This document shows, piece by piece, positions 30,006-38,298 of a DNA stretch of 64,000 bases. A program made the translations under genes and the position numbers. Source of the stretch: Terrimesophilobacter mesophilus (GTDB taxonomy: Bacteria > Actinomycetota > Actinomycetes > Actinomycetales > Microbacteriaceae); assembly GCF_014200375.1 (NCBI RefSeq), contig NZ_JACHBP010000001.1, positions 868,001 through 932,000 on the forward strand. Direction: 5' to 3'. Below the pieces are notes generated by a model that was not told the origin of the DNA, searched no databases, and saw nothing but the letters and a program-made list of their open reading frames with translations. Positions within the stretch are counted from its first letter, which is position 1. Each line of letters opens with the position of its first letter.

Positions 30006-30682
30006 GACTTTCTGGCGACCACCCAAATGTGACGGCGATTGAACGGCAGGATATCTACCGTGACGTGCTCCGACGCGAATGCTCGCAGCGTTCTCTCGTT
30101 GATTCGCGCTCCACGCCACGCCTTGTGGAGGGTACGTCGCCCTTGCACCAGGTGGCCCAGATGGCCGGCCCAATCCAGTAGTCGCGGAAGAATTCCGGAA
30201 CGCCGGAACTGGATGAGAACTCGTCCCTTCGGGGCGAGAAGTCGGAGGCTTTCGGAGAAGTAGCGTCGTTGTGCCGCCGCGGTCGGCACGTGCTGCATGG
30301 TGATGTACGAGAACACCACATTCACCGAACCGTCGGGCAAGGCGAGGGTCCCGTCGCCGTCGACCTCAAGGTACTGGATGTTGTCGAGATCGGCGAGGTT
30401 GGTTTGCGCCTTCGAGAGCATCTCACCGCTGACATCGCTCGCAGTCACGCTGCCGGTGATCTCTGCGAGCCTGCGTGTCATCCGCCCGACCCCGCTGCCG
30501 ATCTCCAACAGCACGTCAGTCGCTCCGAGTTCTATCTTCCCGAAAGCCAGGAACTCGTCGACTTCGGAAGTGCCGCTGGCGAAGAACTCCGGACTCTCGC
30601 TCTCGTGGCCGGTGGCGACATGCCACGCCGCATTGTGGCGGGCGGCATCATTCCAATACGTCTTCGAACGCCCTGATGGCAT
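30002..30682 (-). CDS. Class I SAM-dependent methyltransferase
   Basis: The 226-residue protein shows the SAM-binding motif VLLEIGSGVGRMTRRLAE near residues 57-74, the acidic residue at the end of the second strand (TASDVSGEML), and the post-I motif FSYITMQHVPTAAAQRRYFS. It belongs to the Methyltransf_11/25 type. Located in the glycan locus between membrane polymerases and sugar-nucleotide genes, it may methylate a sugar, but the substrate cannot be read from sequence. AAGGGGGG precedes the ATG. Confidence 0.85.
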   Translation of the reverse strand: MPSGRSKTYWNDAARHNAAWHVATGHESESPEFFASGTSEVDEFLAFGKIELGATDVLLEIGSGVGRMTRRLAEITGSVTASDVSGEMLSKAQTNLADLDNIQYLEVDGDGTLALPDGSVNVVFSYITMQHVPTAAAQRRYFSESLRLLAPKGRVLIQFRRSGILPRLLDWAGHLGHLVQGRRTLHKAWRGARINERTLRAFASEHVTVDILPFNRRHIWVVARKS

Positions 30683-30732
30683 CCCCCCTTCCTAGCAGAC
30701 CGGCCGTCGTTCGTCACCAGTGTTTCGGGTGA

Positions 30733-31677
30733 TCAGGACGAGCGATTCAGAGTTGCGAGGTGGTGTCGCACCATCGCCGCCACGATCTCCTGGAATTGCA
30801 TCGTTGGCGCCCACCCGAGCACCTCGCGGGCTTTGGTGTTGTTGGCGCGTTGGGTAGCCGGGTCAGCCGGGCGAAGGAGGCTCGTATCGGTCCGCACGAG
30901 GGCTTCCCAGTCGTCTACCCCGATTTCGGCGAAGGCGGCGACGACGAAATCACGGATGCTGTGGGACACCCCGGTTCCGATCACGAAATCCTGTGGTTGG
31001 TCCTGGCGCGCCGCCAACCGCATGGCGTCGACGTAGTCGGGTGCCCAACCCCAGTCTCGTTCGCTGCTGAGGTCCCCCAGCAGAAGCTCCTCCTGACGTC
31101 CCGCGTGAATTCGAGCAACAGAGGCCGCGATTTTCCCGGTGACGAATCGCTCGCTGCGCAATGGCGACTCGTGGTTGTAGAGAATCACGGACGAGGCGTG
31201 CAACCCGCGGGCTCTGAAGCCGGCGACAAGAAAGTGTCCGAGTGCCTTCGCTGCCCCGTAGGGCGACACCGGCGACACCGGGGTGGACTCGTCCTGCGGG
31301 GCGCCAGCCAGCCCGAAGATTTCCGCACTGGACGCATTGATCAGTCTGGTGTCCGGGCTGCTGGAGGCCAGTGCGGCAAGGATTGTCGCGACCGGTTCGC
31401 CCGTGTTCTGAACCGTGTCGAGGACGCCGTTCCAGGATGCTCCAACGGATGTTTGGCCGGCCAAATGGTAGAGCACCTGCGGTTGAAGTTCGGCGATGAT
31501 CCCGGTGAGCGATTTCGCATCCCGCACATCCGCCACGTGAACGGTCACACCGGCTTCCACCGGTGCGGTGGACCCCGGGCGCACAAGGCCATGAACGTCG
31601 ATGCCTTCTTCAAGGAGTGCCCGCGCCAGGTATGTTCCGTCCTGGCCGGTTACTCCGGTAATGAATGCGACGGGCAT
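30733..31677 (-). CDS. GDP-mannose 4,6-dehydratase-like SDR protein (second copy)
   Basis: This extended short-chain dehydrogenase of 314 residues begins MPVAFITGVTGQDGTYLARA, with the NAD(P) motif GVTGQDG. It keeps the dehydratase glutamate in ASSAEIFGLAG and the YxxxK pair in SPYGAAKALGHF. The phrase YNHESPLR and the segment DYVDAMRLA place it nearest GMD and not the RMD reductases. I start at the ATG at 31677, one base after the upstream gmd stop; an ATG at 31704 is unlikely. Possibly it acts as the 4-keto reductase that makes GDP-rhamnose, or it is a second dehydratase. Confidence 0.8.
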   Translation of the reverse strand: MPVAFITGVTGQDGTYLARALLEEGIDVHGLVRPGSTAPVEAGVTVHVADVRDAKSLTGIIAELQPQVLYHLAGQTSVGASWNGVLDTVQNTGEPVATILAALASSSPDTRLINASSAEIFGLAGAPQDESTPVSPVSPYGAAKALGHFLVAGFRARGLHASSVILYNHESPLRSERFVTGKIAASVARIHAGRQEELLLGDLSSERDWGWAPDYVDAMRLAARQDQPQDFVIGTGVSHSIRDFVVAAFAEIGVDDWEALVRTDTSLLRPADPATQRANNTKAREVLGWAPTMQFQEIVAAMVRHHLATLNRSS

Positions 31678-31678
31678 G

Positions 31679-32674
31679 TCAACCCAATGCCGGCGGCTTG
31701 GCACTCTTCTGGTCGGCGATGTCCGAATCGACCATCATCTCGATGAGCTCGCGGAAGTCGACGCTCGGCTCCCAGCCGAGCACATCCCTGGCTTTGCTCG
31801 CGTCACCGATGAGGAGGTCGACCTCTGCGGGGCGCTCGTACTGTTTGTCGTAGCTGACCAGCGTCGACCAGTCGTCGATTCCGATGCGGTTGAAGGCGAC
31901 GTCGAGAAGGTCGCGGATGGTGTGAGTCTTGCCTGTGGCGATGACGTAGTCGTCTGCGACGGGCTGCTGCAGCATCCGCCACATCGCTTCCACGTAGTCG
32001 CCGGCGTAGCCCCAGTCGCGGCTCGCGTCGAGGTTGCCCATGGTGAGGGAATCCTGCAATCCCAGTGAAATTCTCGCCACAGCCGTGGACACTTTCCGGG
32101 TGACGAACTCGATGCCACGGCGCGGCGACTCATGGTTGAAGAGGATGCCGCTCGAGGCGTGCATCCCGTACGACTCCCGGTAGTTGATGGTCATGTAGTG
32201 GCCGAAGACCTTGGCGACACCGTACGGCGAGCGCGGCCAGAGGAGCGTGCTCTCCCGTTGGGGAACCTCCTGCACCTTGCCGAACATCTCCGAACTGGAC
32301 GCCTGATAGAAACGGATGCTCGCTGGGTCATCCCCCGCGTGGATGCGCACCGCCTCGAGCATGTTGAGCACGCCCTTGCCCGTGACATCCGTCGTCATTC
32401 CCGCGTTCTCCCAGGAGTGGGCGACGAACGAGATCGCGCCGAGGTTGTAAACCTCTTCGGGGTCTGCGGTTTCGATGACCCGAAGAAGCGACCCCAGGTC
32501 GGTGAGGTCGCCGAACAGCAGTTTCGCATTCGGCAGCACTTCCCGGACCGTGGCGACCTTCGGGTTGTTCTGCCCGCGCACGAGCCCGAAGACCTCGTAG
32601 CCTTTGCGATCGAGCAGCTCGCCGAGGTACATGCCGTCCTGGCCGGTGATGCCGGTGATGAGGGCGCGTTTCAT
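31679..32674 (-). CDS. gmd: GDP-mannose 4,6-dehydratase
   Basis: GMD converts GDP-mannose to GDP-4-keto-6-deoxymannose, the branch point to GDP-rhamnose, GDP-fucose and related sugars. The 331-residue protein starts MKRALITGITGQDGMYLGEL. It carries the tetrad regions ASSSEMFGKVQE and SPYGVAKVFGHY, and the hallmark GILFNHESPRRGIEFVTRK. The ATG at 32674 overlaps the galE stop as ATGA. The substrate would come from manA and manB in this window plus a guanylyltransferase encoded elsewhere. Confidence 0.93.
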   Translation of the reverse strand: MKRALITGITGQDGMYLGELLDRKGYEVFGLVRGQNNPKVATVREVLPNAKLLFGDLTDLGSLLRVIETADPEEVYNLGAISFVAHSWENAGMTTDVTGKGVLNMLEAVRIHAGDDPASIRFYQASSSEMFGKVQEVPQRESTLLWPRSPYGVAKVFGHYMTINYRESYGMHASSGILFNHESPRRGIEFVTRKVSTAVARISLGLQDSLTMGNLDASRDWGYAGDYVEAMWRMLQQPVADDYVIATGKTHTIRDLLDVAFNRIGIDDWSTLVSYDKQYERPAEVDLLIGDASKARDVLGWEPSVDFRELIEMMVDSDIADQKSAKPPALG

Positions 32675-33651
32675 GGTCGTCCCGCTTTCTTGAAGTATTC
32701 GTGGGAGTTCCACGCCGAAGTGATGATGTCGTCGAGTCCGAAGCGAGCAACCCAGCCGAGTTTCTCACGGATGCGTTCCACCGAGGCGACGACCGTCGCT
32801 GGGTCCCCTGCGCGGCGTGCCGCAATGACCGGCGCAATGTCGACCCCGGCCACCCCCATGACCGCGTCGATGATCTCCCGCACACTCGCCCCGGTTCCTG
32901 TACCGATATTGAACAGATGATGGCCGGTCCCGAGTGTTTCGCGCCCGTCCATAGCCGCAAGATGCGCCTCCGCGACATCCTGGACGTGAACGTAGTCGCG
33001 CACACACGTTCCATCGGGCGTCGCGTAGTCGTCGCCGAAGACGACGGGCGCCTCGCCGTCATCGAGTTTCTTCAGCACCATCGGCACGAGGTTCAGGGCA
33101 GCCGTGTCTCCGAGCTCTGGGGAACCTGCTCCAGCGACGTTGAAGTACCGAAGGTTCACAGCGTCGAGTCCCCATGCGACAGTGGCGTCTTTCACGAGCC
33201 ACTCTCCGACCAGCTTGGTTTCTCCATACGGATTCTGCGGACCGGTGACCGAGTCTTCTTCGAGCGGCAGGTCTGAGGCCGCGTACACGGACGCCGACGA
33301 TGAAAAGACAAGGTGTCGCACGTTTTCCTGCTCCATTGCGAGCAGCACGTTCGCGAGACCGCCAAGGTTCTCCCGGTAGTACCAAGCCGGCCGAGCGACA
33401 GATTCTCCGACCTGTTTGCGCGCAGCGAAATGCACAACAGTGTCGATGCGATGTTCGCGAAGCGCCGCCGCTATTTCCAATGGCGCCCCGTCAGAAGAAA
33501 GGTTGAGTTTGAAGATGGGAATCCCACCGATGCGCGCCGCCGAACCGGTGGCGAAGTCGTCGGCGACGACCACCGTGTCGTTGCGCTCGACGAGGAGCTT
33601 CACAAGGTGCGCACCGATGTATCCGGCACCGCCGGTGACGAGAACGTTCAC
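32671..33651 (-). CDS. galE: UDP-glucose 4-epimerase
   Basis: The 326-residue SDR epimerase starts MNVLVTGGAGYIGAHLVKLL, with the NAD-binding GGAGYIGAH. It has SSSASVYAASDLP and the catalytic NPYGETKLVGEW. The C-terminal half includes GTCVRDYVHVQDVAEAHLAA, typical of GalE. It makes UDP-galactose, or UDP-GalNAc in some homologues, for the glycan locus. The start is a GTG at 33651 with TAGACT six bases upstream, so the message is probably leaderless even though a CWB2 gene ends 23 bases upstream on the same strand. gmd follows with an overlap. Confidence 0.92.
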   Translation of the reverse strand: MNVLVTGGAGYIGAHLVKLLVERNDTVVVADDFATGSAARIGGIPIFKLNLSSDGAPLEIAAALREHRIDTVVHFAARKQVGESVARPAWYYRENLGGLANVLLAMEQENVRHLVFSSSASVYAASDLPLEEDSVTGPQNPYGETKLVGEWLVKDATVAWGLDAVNLRYFNVAGAGSPELGDTAALNLVPMVLKKLDDGEAPVVFGDDYATPDGTCVRDYVHVQDVAEAHLAAMDGRETLGTGHHLFNIGTGTGASVREIIDAVMGVAGVDIAPVIAARRAGDPATVVASVERIREKLGWVARFGLDDIITSAWNSHEYFKKAGRP

Positions 33652-33657
33652 TCGCCC

Positions 33658-33663
33658 AGTCTA
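33658..33663 (-). promoter_or_regulatory. -10 box of a leaderless galE message (TAGACT)
   Basis: TAGACT on the minus strand ends six bases before the GTG at 33651. No ribosome-binding site is present. CTGTCA stands 16 bases further upstream as a weak -35. Confidence 0.5.
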
Positions 33664-33674
33664 GGAAGAAAGCA

Positions 33675-35444
33675 TCAGTGACAGTTCGCGAAGCCGGAAA
33701 CGCCAGAACCGATGACCCCCGTTCCGCCCAGAATAGTCATCTTCGTCGTACCAAAATTGTCCATGTCCTCGAGAACTCTCGTGTATATGCAGTCCGACGG
33801 AGTGAGGTATAGCGGCACCTTATTCATTCCGGCAACGGCAGCGCCGGCGAGCGCATCCGGGAATTGGTATCCGGACGCAACATAGATCTGATCGCTCGCC
33901 GTGAAATTCGCCCGGTTCGTCGCGGCCGACACGATGTAGCGGTTGGCGCCACCGTACCTGATCACGCTCGTGACGCCGGGGACGAGGGCAAGTGAAGCCT
34001 CGAGCTCTGGCGTGACCGCTGCCGGACCGCCGGTGATGAGGAGCTTCGTGACGCCAAGGCTTTGCAGAAGGTCGATCGTCGGCTGGTCGACCGTCGTGTC
34101 CGTACCGCGCACCAGGATGACCGGGGCCCCCAGCGCCCCGGCGACCGCGCTCGCCGAGAGTGCATCCGGGAACATTGCTGCGGTGGCGATGAACGCCGTT
34201 TTTGTCGTGCCAGCCGGGAATGTTGCAGCGATCTGCCGCGAGGTATCGAATCGATCGATTCCTCCGATCCGCGTCGTCGGTGCCAGCGCACTCAACTCGG
34301 TGAAGACAGCATCCGATATCGAACCTTCTTGCCCGGTCACGATGATCTTCTGAGGATGGAGTCGGACGATCTCCGCCTTCACCTCAGCAGGAAGCTCGGT
34401 CGATGTGACGAGGAGCAGCGGCCCGCGGTCTCGCGCTGCTGCCGGCGCCGCGCTCAACGCGTCCGGGAAGTTCATCCCGTCGGTGATGTAGACGACGGGT
34501 ACGTTCGGATTGTCCCCGGGGAACGCCGCTTCGGAGATCTGAACGGCGGTTTCGAATCGATCCGCGCCACCCTGACGCTCGATCGTGATCCCCTGAGGGT
34601 GGATGTCCGTCGGGCTTCCGAACCAGTTGTAGTAGAAGAACCAGAAGTTGCGGTTTCCATAGGAGCCGCACGCCGCATCGGCACCACTTGCGGCATAGGG
34701 GTAGGCAGCCAGCGCCGCCGCGGATGGAGTGTACGGAGTGTAGTTGTACAAGGCGGCCGTCGCCTTGTTCTTGATGGTGACCCATTTGCCGTTGGGGCTA
34801 CAGAGGGAACTGGGGCTATACAGGATGGTGCGGGACTGCCCAGCCCAAAAGCCACCCCACACATCCGGTGTGCTGTAGCGCTTGAACTGCCACGCTCCCA
34901 GATACACCTGATTGTAGAAACCCGACTTGCTCGAATCACACGGCGCGGAGTCTGGGCAGGCATAGCCCAGGGCATGGGCGAGGGACCAGTCAGTCGGCGA
35001 CTTCGAGGTGACGAGCCCCATCTCCTTCTGGAGAGTGACGAGCAATACCTTGGCGCTGATCCCACAGGCTTGCTGCACCTTGAAGATCACTCGAGAGGCC
35101 GGCTCATTGACTGCACCCGCATACGCGGCACACACCGTCCGGTCTGCGGGGCGACTGTACGTCGTTTGGGTCAGGACGTTGAGACACTTCCCGTTCGCAC
35201 AGGTTCCAATTTTTGTGTCGAGGAACGACTGGATTTCGGCTTCCGTCATCGCATTCGCGTCGTAGAAATTCGCGTCGCTGATGATGTTGCCGCGGTCGAA
35301 CTCGTCGGCGCTGAAAGCCTGTGCCGTGGTTGCCGGAGACACCGCGACGAGGCCCGCGGCGATCATGAAGCTCGCGGAGATCACTGCCAGAAGTCGGCGT
35401 GAGACAGCGTGCTTTCTGCGTCGTTCATTCTTGATAGCACGCAT
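33675..35444 (-). CDS. Secreted CWB2 protein with possible peptidoglycan-active N-terminal domain
   Basis: The 589-residue precursor has a basic start, a hydrophobic segment and a signal peptidase site near residue 43 (TAQAF). Residues about 44-283 form a Cys-rich domain with VLLVTLQKEMGLVTSKSPTD followed by ALGYACPDSAPC. The glutamate in LQKEMG resembles the catalytic Glu of transglycosylase-like folds, but the family is uncharacterised. Residues 286-589 hold three CWB2 modules, each starting near a GxDRFxT motif and containing FPDALSA, for binding to wall polymer. The last module has a Cys pair ending at the C-terminus (FANCH). It lies directly upstream of galE and gmd. Confidence 0.85.
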   Translation of the reverse strand: MRAIKNERRRKHAVSRRLLAVISASFMIAAGLVAVSPATTAQAFSADEFDRGNIISDANFYDANAMTEAEIQSFLDTKIGTCANGKCLNVLTQTTYSRPADRTVCAAYAGAVNEPASRVIFKVQQACGISAKVLLVTLQKEMGLVTSKSPTDWSLAHALGYACPDSAPCDSSKSGFYNQVYLGAWQFKRYSTPDVWGGFWAGQSRTILYSPSSLCSPNGKWVTIKNKATAALYNYTPYTPSAAALAAYPYAASGADAACGSYGNRNFWFFYYNWFGSPTDIHPQGITIERQGGADRFETAVQISEAAFPGDNPNVPVVYITDGMNFPDALSAAPAAARDRGPLLLVTSTELPAEVKAEIVRLHPQKIIVTGQEGSISDAVFTELSALAPTTRIGGIDRFDTSRQIAATFPAGTTKTAFIATAAMFPDALSASAVAGALGAPVILVRGTDTTVDQPTIDLLQSLGVTKLLITGGPAAVTPELEASLALVPGVTSVIRYGGANRYIVSAATNRANFTASDQIYVASGYQFPDALAGAAVAGMNKVPLYLTPSDCIYTRVLEDMDNFGTTKMTILGGTGVIGSGVSGFANCH

Positions 35445-35476
35445 GAATACCCCACCCCACGACTCCCCGTCCCTTC

Positions 35477-35504
35477 AGACTAGGGGAATTGGCGTGAAAA
35501 TCAA
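35477..35504 (-). promoter_or_regulatory. Promoter of the CWB2 protein gene
   Basis: On the minus strand TTGATT (35504-35499) and TAGTCT (35482-35477) are 16 bases apart, leaving a leader of about 26 bases before the ATG at 35444. The upstream DNA is unusually A/T-rich for this window. Confidence 0.45.
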
Positions 35505-35537
35505 GAGAGTTGACAACTTTCACGTTGATAACAGTGG

Positions 35538-35549
35538 CCCCATTTGGGG
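35538..35549. promoter_or_regulatory. Short dyad in the divergent intergenic region
   Basis: CCCCA-TT-TGGGG is a perfect 5-base dyad in the A/T-rich gap between the divergent CWB2 and acetyltransferase genes. It lies upstream of both promoters and may bind a regulator. This gap of 176 bases is among the longest in the window. Confidence 0.3.
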
Positions 35550-35578
35550 TTAGAACCTGCCGCACAGAATTGAGCCAA

Positions 35579-35584
35579 TAAGAT
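35579..35584 (+). promoter_or_regulatory. -10 box (TAAGAT) for the wbpD-like operon
   Basis: TAAGAT lies 36 bases before the ATG at 35621. No clear -35 is seen. GGAG six bases before the ATG is the ribosome-binding site, so this message has a normal leader, unlike many neighbours. Confidence 0.35.
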
Positions 35585-35620
35585 TGACTCACCCCACTCA
35601 TCGAGCTTCCTGGAGCGTGC

Positions 35621-36232
35621 ATGGCCGCCATCAGCGCCAACATCCACAGCACCGCCGATGTCGCCGATTCCGCGCGGGTCGCAGCATCAGCCCGAGTGTG
35701 GCATTACGCCCAGGTGCGTGAAGAAGCCGATATCGGTGAGAATTGCATCGTCGGCCGCGGCGCATACATCGGCACGGGGGTGGAGGTGGGCGACAACTGC
35801 AAAATCCAGAACTATGCGCTCGTCTACGAGCCCGCGAAACTCTCGCCAGGGGTCTTCGTCGGCCCGGCAGTCGTGTTCACGAATGACCAGTTCCCCCGCG
35901 CCGTCAACCCGGACGGCTCTCCGAAGTCGGCTTCGGACTGGGAAGCCGTCGGCGTGACCGTGCACGAGGGCGCGTCGATCGGGGCGAAGAGCGTATGTAT
36001 AGCGCCGCTCACTATCGGCGCTTGGGCGCTCGTCGGCTCGGGATCGACCGTTGTCAAGGATGTCCCGGACTTCGCGCTCGTGGTCGGCAACCCCGCCCGG
36101 CGCGTGGGCTGGGTCGGCCGCGCGGGCCATCCGCTCGAGAAACAGGCGGATGGCATGTGGGCCTGCCCGCGCACCGGGCAGAAATATCGTCAAGTCGACA
36201 GCAACACATTGATCGAAGTGGAGAACTCATGA
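35621..36232 (+). CDS. Left-handed beta-helix acetyltransferase (WbpD-like)
   Basis: The 203-residue protein is built of hexapeptide repeats (IGENCIVGRGAYIGTGVEVG, then VTVHEGASIGAKSVCIAPLT). It ends with a short zinc-finger-like tail (WACPRTGQKYR). It matches the WbpD/WlbB family, which acetylates the 3-amino group of UDP-GlcNAc(3NH2)A. The next genes encode WbpE-, WbpB- and WbpA-like enzymes, giving the substrate for this step. GGAG stands six bases before the ATG. The stop overlaps the next start as ATGA. Confidence 0.88.
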   Translation: MAAISANIHSTADVADSARVAASARVWHYAQVREEADIGENCIVGRGAYIGTGVEVGDNCKIQNYALVYEPAKLSPGVFVGPAVVFTNDQFPRAVNPDGSPKSASDWEAVGVTVHEGASIGAKSVCIAPLTIGAWALVGSGSTVVKDVPDFALVVGNPARRVGWVGRAGHPLEKQADGMWACPRTGQKYRQVDSNTLIEVENS

Positions 36233-37305
36233 TTCCCGCAGCACGGCCGCTCATCGGCGACGAGGAGAGGGCGGCAGTCGATCGAGTCATGCGCTCCGGG
36301 ATGCTGGCCCAGGGCCCGGAGGTCGCCGCGTTCGAACAGGAGTTCTCCGCGCTCGTCGATGGTCGTCACTGTATTGCCGTGAACTCGGGGACGTCCGCGC
36401 TGCACATGTCGATGCTCGCCGTCGGCATCGGAGCGGGTGACGAAGTCATCGTTCCCTCGTTCAGCTTTGCGGCAACCGCGAACGCCGTGCAGCTGGCCGG
36501 GGCAACGGCGGTGTTCGCCGACATCGAGACCGACTACTTCTCCCTCGACCCCGCCGCCGTTGAGGCGGCGATCACACCACGCACGAAGGCGATCATGCCG
36601 GTGCACCTGTATGGGCACCCTGCCGATCTCGTGGCCCTCGAAGAAATAGCGAAGCGCCACGGACTCCTCCTGATCGAGGACGCCGCCCAGGCCCACGCTG
36701 CGGCGGTGAACGGGAAGCCCGTCGGGACGTGGAGCGACGCTGCTTCGTTCTCCTTCTATCCGACGAAGAACATGACGTCCGGCGAGGGCGGCATGGTGAC
36801 GACAGCCTCCGACGAAGTGGCGCGGCAGATGCGTCTGCTTCGCAACCAGGGTATGGAGAAGCGCTATGCGAACGAGATCTTCGGATTCAACACCCGGATG
36901 ACCGATATCCACGCCGCCATCGGCAGGGTTCAGCTCACGAAGCTCGCTGGCTGGACGGCGAAGCGGCAGGCGAATGCCGCATTCCTGAGCGAAAGCATCG
37001 AAGGGGCCATCACACCGCCGATCGCGCCGTGGGCGACTCACGTCTTCCACCAGTACACGATCCGCGTGGTCGACCACGACCGGGACCGCTTCGCCGAAGA
37101 ACTTGCGGCCAGGGGCGTCGGCAGCGGCGTCTACTACCCCACGCCGATTCACCGACTCCCCTCGTTCGGACTGGACCTCGAACTGCCGGGCACAGAGCTC
37201 GCTGCGAGCCAGGTATTATCACTGCCGATCTACCCGACGCTGAGCGACGCCGAACTGGAGACGATCGCCTCCGCCGTGAATGAGGTAGCGAAGGCAGGAA
37301 GCTGA
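36229..37305 (+). CDS. DegT/DnrJ/EryC1/StrS aminotransferase (WbpE-like)
   Basis: A PLP-dependent sugar aminotransferase of 358 residues. The substrate-binding NSGTSALHMSMLAVGIGAGD, the cofactor aspartate in LLIEDAAQAHAA, and Lys180 in SFYPTKNMTSGEGG define the family. With the oxidoreductase next to it, it would convert UDP-3-keto-GlcNAcA to the 3-amino sugar, as WbpE does. The start is fixed by the ATGA overlap; a longer frame from 35995 only shadows the acetyltransferase. The next start overlaps the stop as TGATG. Confidence 0.93.
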   Translation: MIPAARPLIGDEERAAVDRVMRSGMLAQGPEVAAFEQEFSALVDGRHCIAVNSGTSALHMSMLAVGIGAGDEVIVPSFSFAATANAVQLAGATAVFADIETDYFSLDPAAVEAAITPRTKAIMPVHLYGHPADLVALEEIAKRHGLLLIEDAAQAHAAAVNGKPVGTWSDAASFSFYPTKNMTSGEGGMVTTASDEVARQMRLLRNQGMEKRYANEIFGFNTRMTDIHAAIGRVQLTKLAGWTAKRQANAAFLSESIEGAITPPIAPWATHVFHQYTIRVVDHDRDRFAEELAARGVGSGVYYPTPIHRLPSFGLDLELPGTELAASQVLSLPIYPTLSDAELETIASAVNEVAKAGS

Positions 37306-38288
37306 TGGCCGCAGCACTGCGCGCGGGAGTGCTCGGCCTGGGCATGATGGGGCGTCACCACTGTCGCGTGCTTAATTCGCTCGACGGCGTCGACTTCAAG
37401 GGCGTCTATGATCCAGCAGAGAGCGTCCCGCCGTTCGTCGAGGGCAGGCCGGTCACGAAGGACCTCGAGGCATTCCTTTCTGGAGTCGACTACGCCGTGA
37501 TCGCCACTCCGACCGTGTACCACCTCGACATGGGCCGCGCGCTGGCCGAGCACGGCGTCCACGCGCTCATCGAGAAGCCCGTCGCACACACGACGGAGGC
37601 ATCCCGCGCGCTCGTGGAACTCTTCCGCTCGGCGAATCTCGTCGGTGGCGTCGGCCACATCGAACGCTTCAACCCTGCCCTGCAGTCCATGCGCTCGAGG
37701 ATCGAAGACGGCCTTCTCGGGGACATCTACCAGATCGCCACGCGCCGGCAGGGGCCGTTCCCGGGCAGGATCGCCGATGTCGGCGTGATCAAGGACCTCG
37801 CCACTCACGACATCGACCTCACTGCGTGGGTGAGCCAGCAAAGTTATGTGAGCGTGAACGCGCGGACGACGCATCGCAGTGGTCGACCGCACGAGGACAT
37901 GCTCGTCGCGATCGGCACGCTCAGCAAGGGGACGATCGTGAGCCACACCGTGAACTGGCTCACTCCGTTCAAGGAGCGCACGACGATCGTGACGGGAGAG
38001 AAGGGCGCACTTGTCGCCGATACCCTCACGGCAGACCTCACCTACTTCGAGAACGGAATCGGCACGAGCACGTGGACCGGAGTCTCGGCGTTTCGTGGAG
38101 TGAGTGAGGGCGACGTCATCCGCTTCGCACTCAACAAGAAGGAGCCGCTCCTCGCTGAGCACGAAGCATTCCGTGACGCCGTTCTCACCGGCGACACGAG
38201 CCAGATCGTCACGCTAGAGCAGGGCGCGAATGTCGTTGACATCGCCGAGAAGCTGGTGGCCGACGGCCTCACGCACCGATTGAACTAG
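37305..38288 (+). CDS. Gfo/Idh/MocA oxidoreductase (WbpB-like)
   Basis: The 327-residue protein has an N-terminal NAD-binding domain (AGVLGLGMMGRHHCRVL), the catalytic-loop EKP motif at residues 90-92 (ALIEKPVAH), and GGVGHIERFNPAL, typical of sugar-nucleotide 3-dehydrogenases. WbpB oxidises carbon 3 of UDP-GlcNAcA and works in tandem with the aminotransferase. The ATG at 37305 overlaps the previous stop by one base. The wbpA-like gene follows after ten bases. Confidence 0.92.
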   Translation: MAAALRAGVLGLGMMGRHHCRVLNSLDGVDFKGVYDPAESVPPFVEGRPVTKDLEAFLSGVDYAVIATPTVYHLDMGRALAEHGVHALIEKPVAHTTEASRALVELFRSANLVGGVGHIERFNPALQSMRSRIEDGLLGDIYQIATRRQGPFPGRIADVGVIKDLATHDIDLTAWVSQQSYVSVNARTTHRSGRPHEDMLVAIGTLSKGTIVSHTVNWLTPFKERTTIVTGEKGALVADTLTADLTYFENGIGTSTWTGVSAFRGVSEGDVIRFALNKKEPLLAEHEAFRDAVLTGDTSQIVTLEQGANVVDIAEKLVADGLTHRLN

Positions 38289-38298
38289 AGGGAACACC

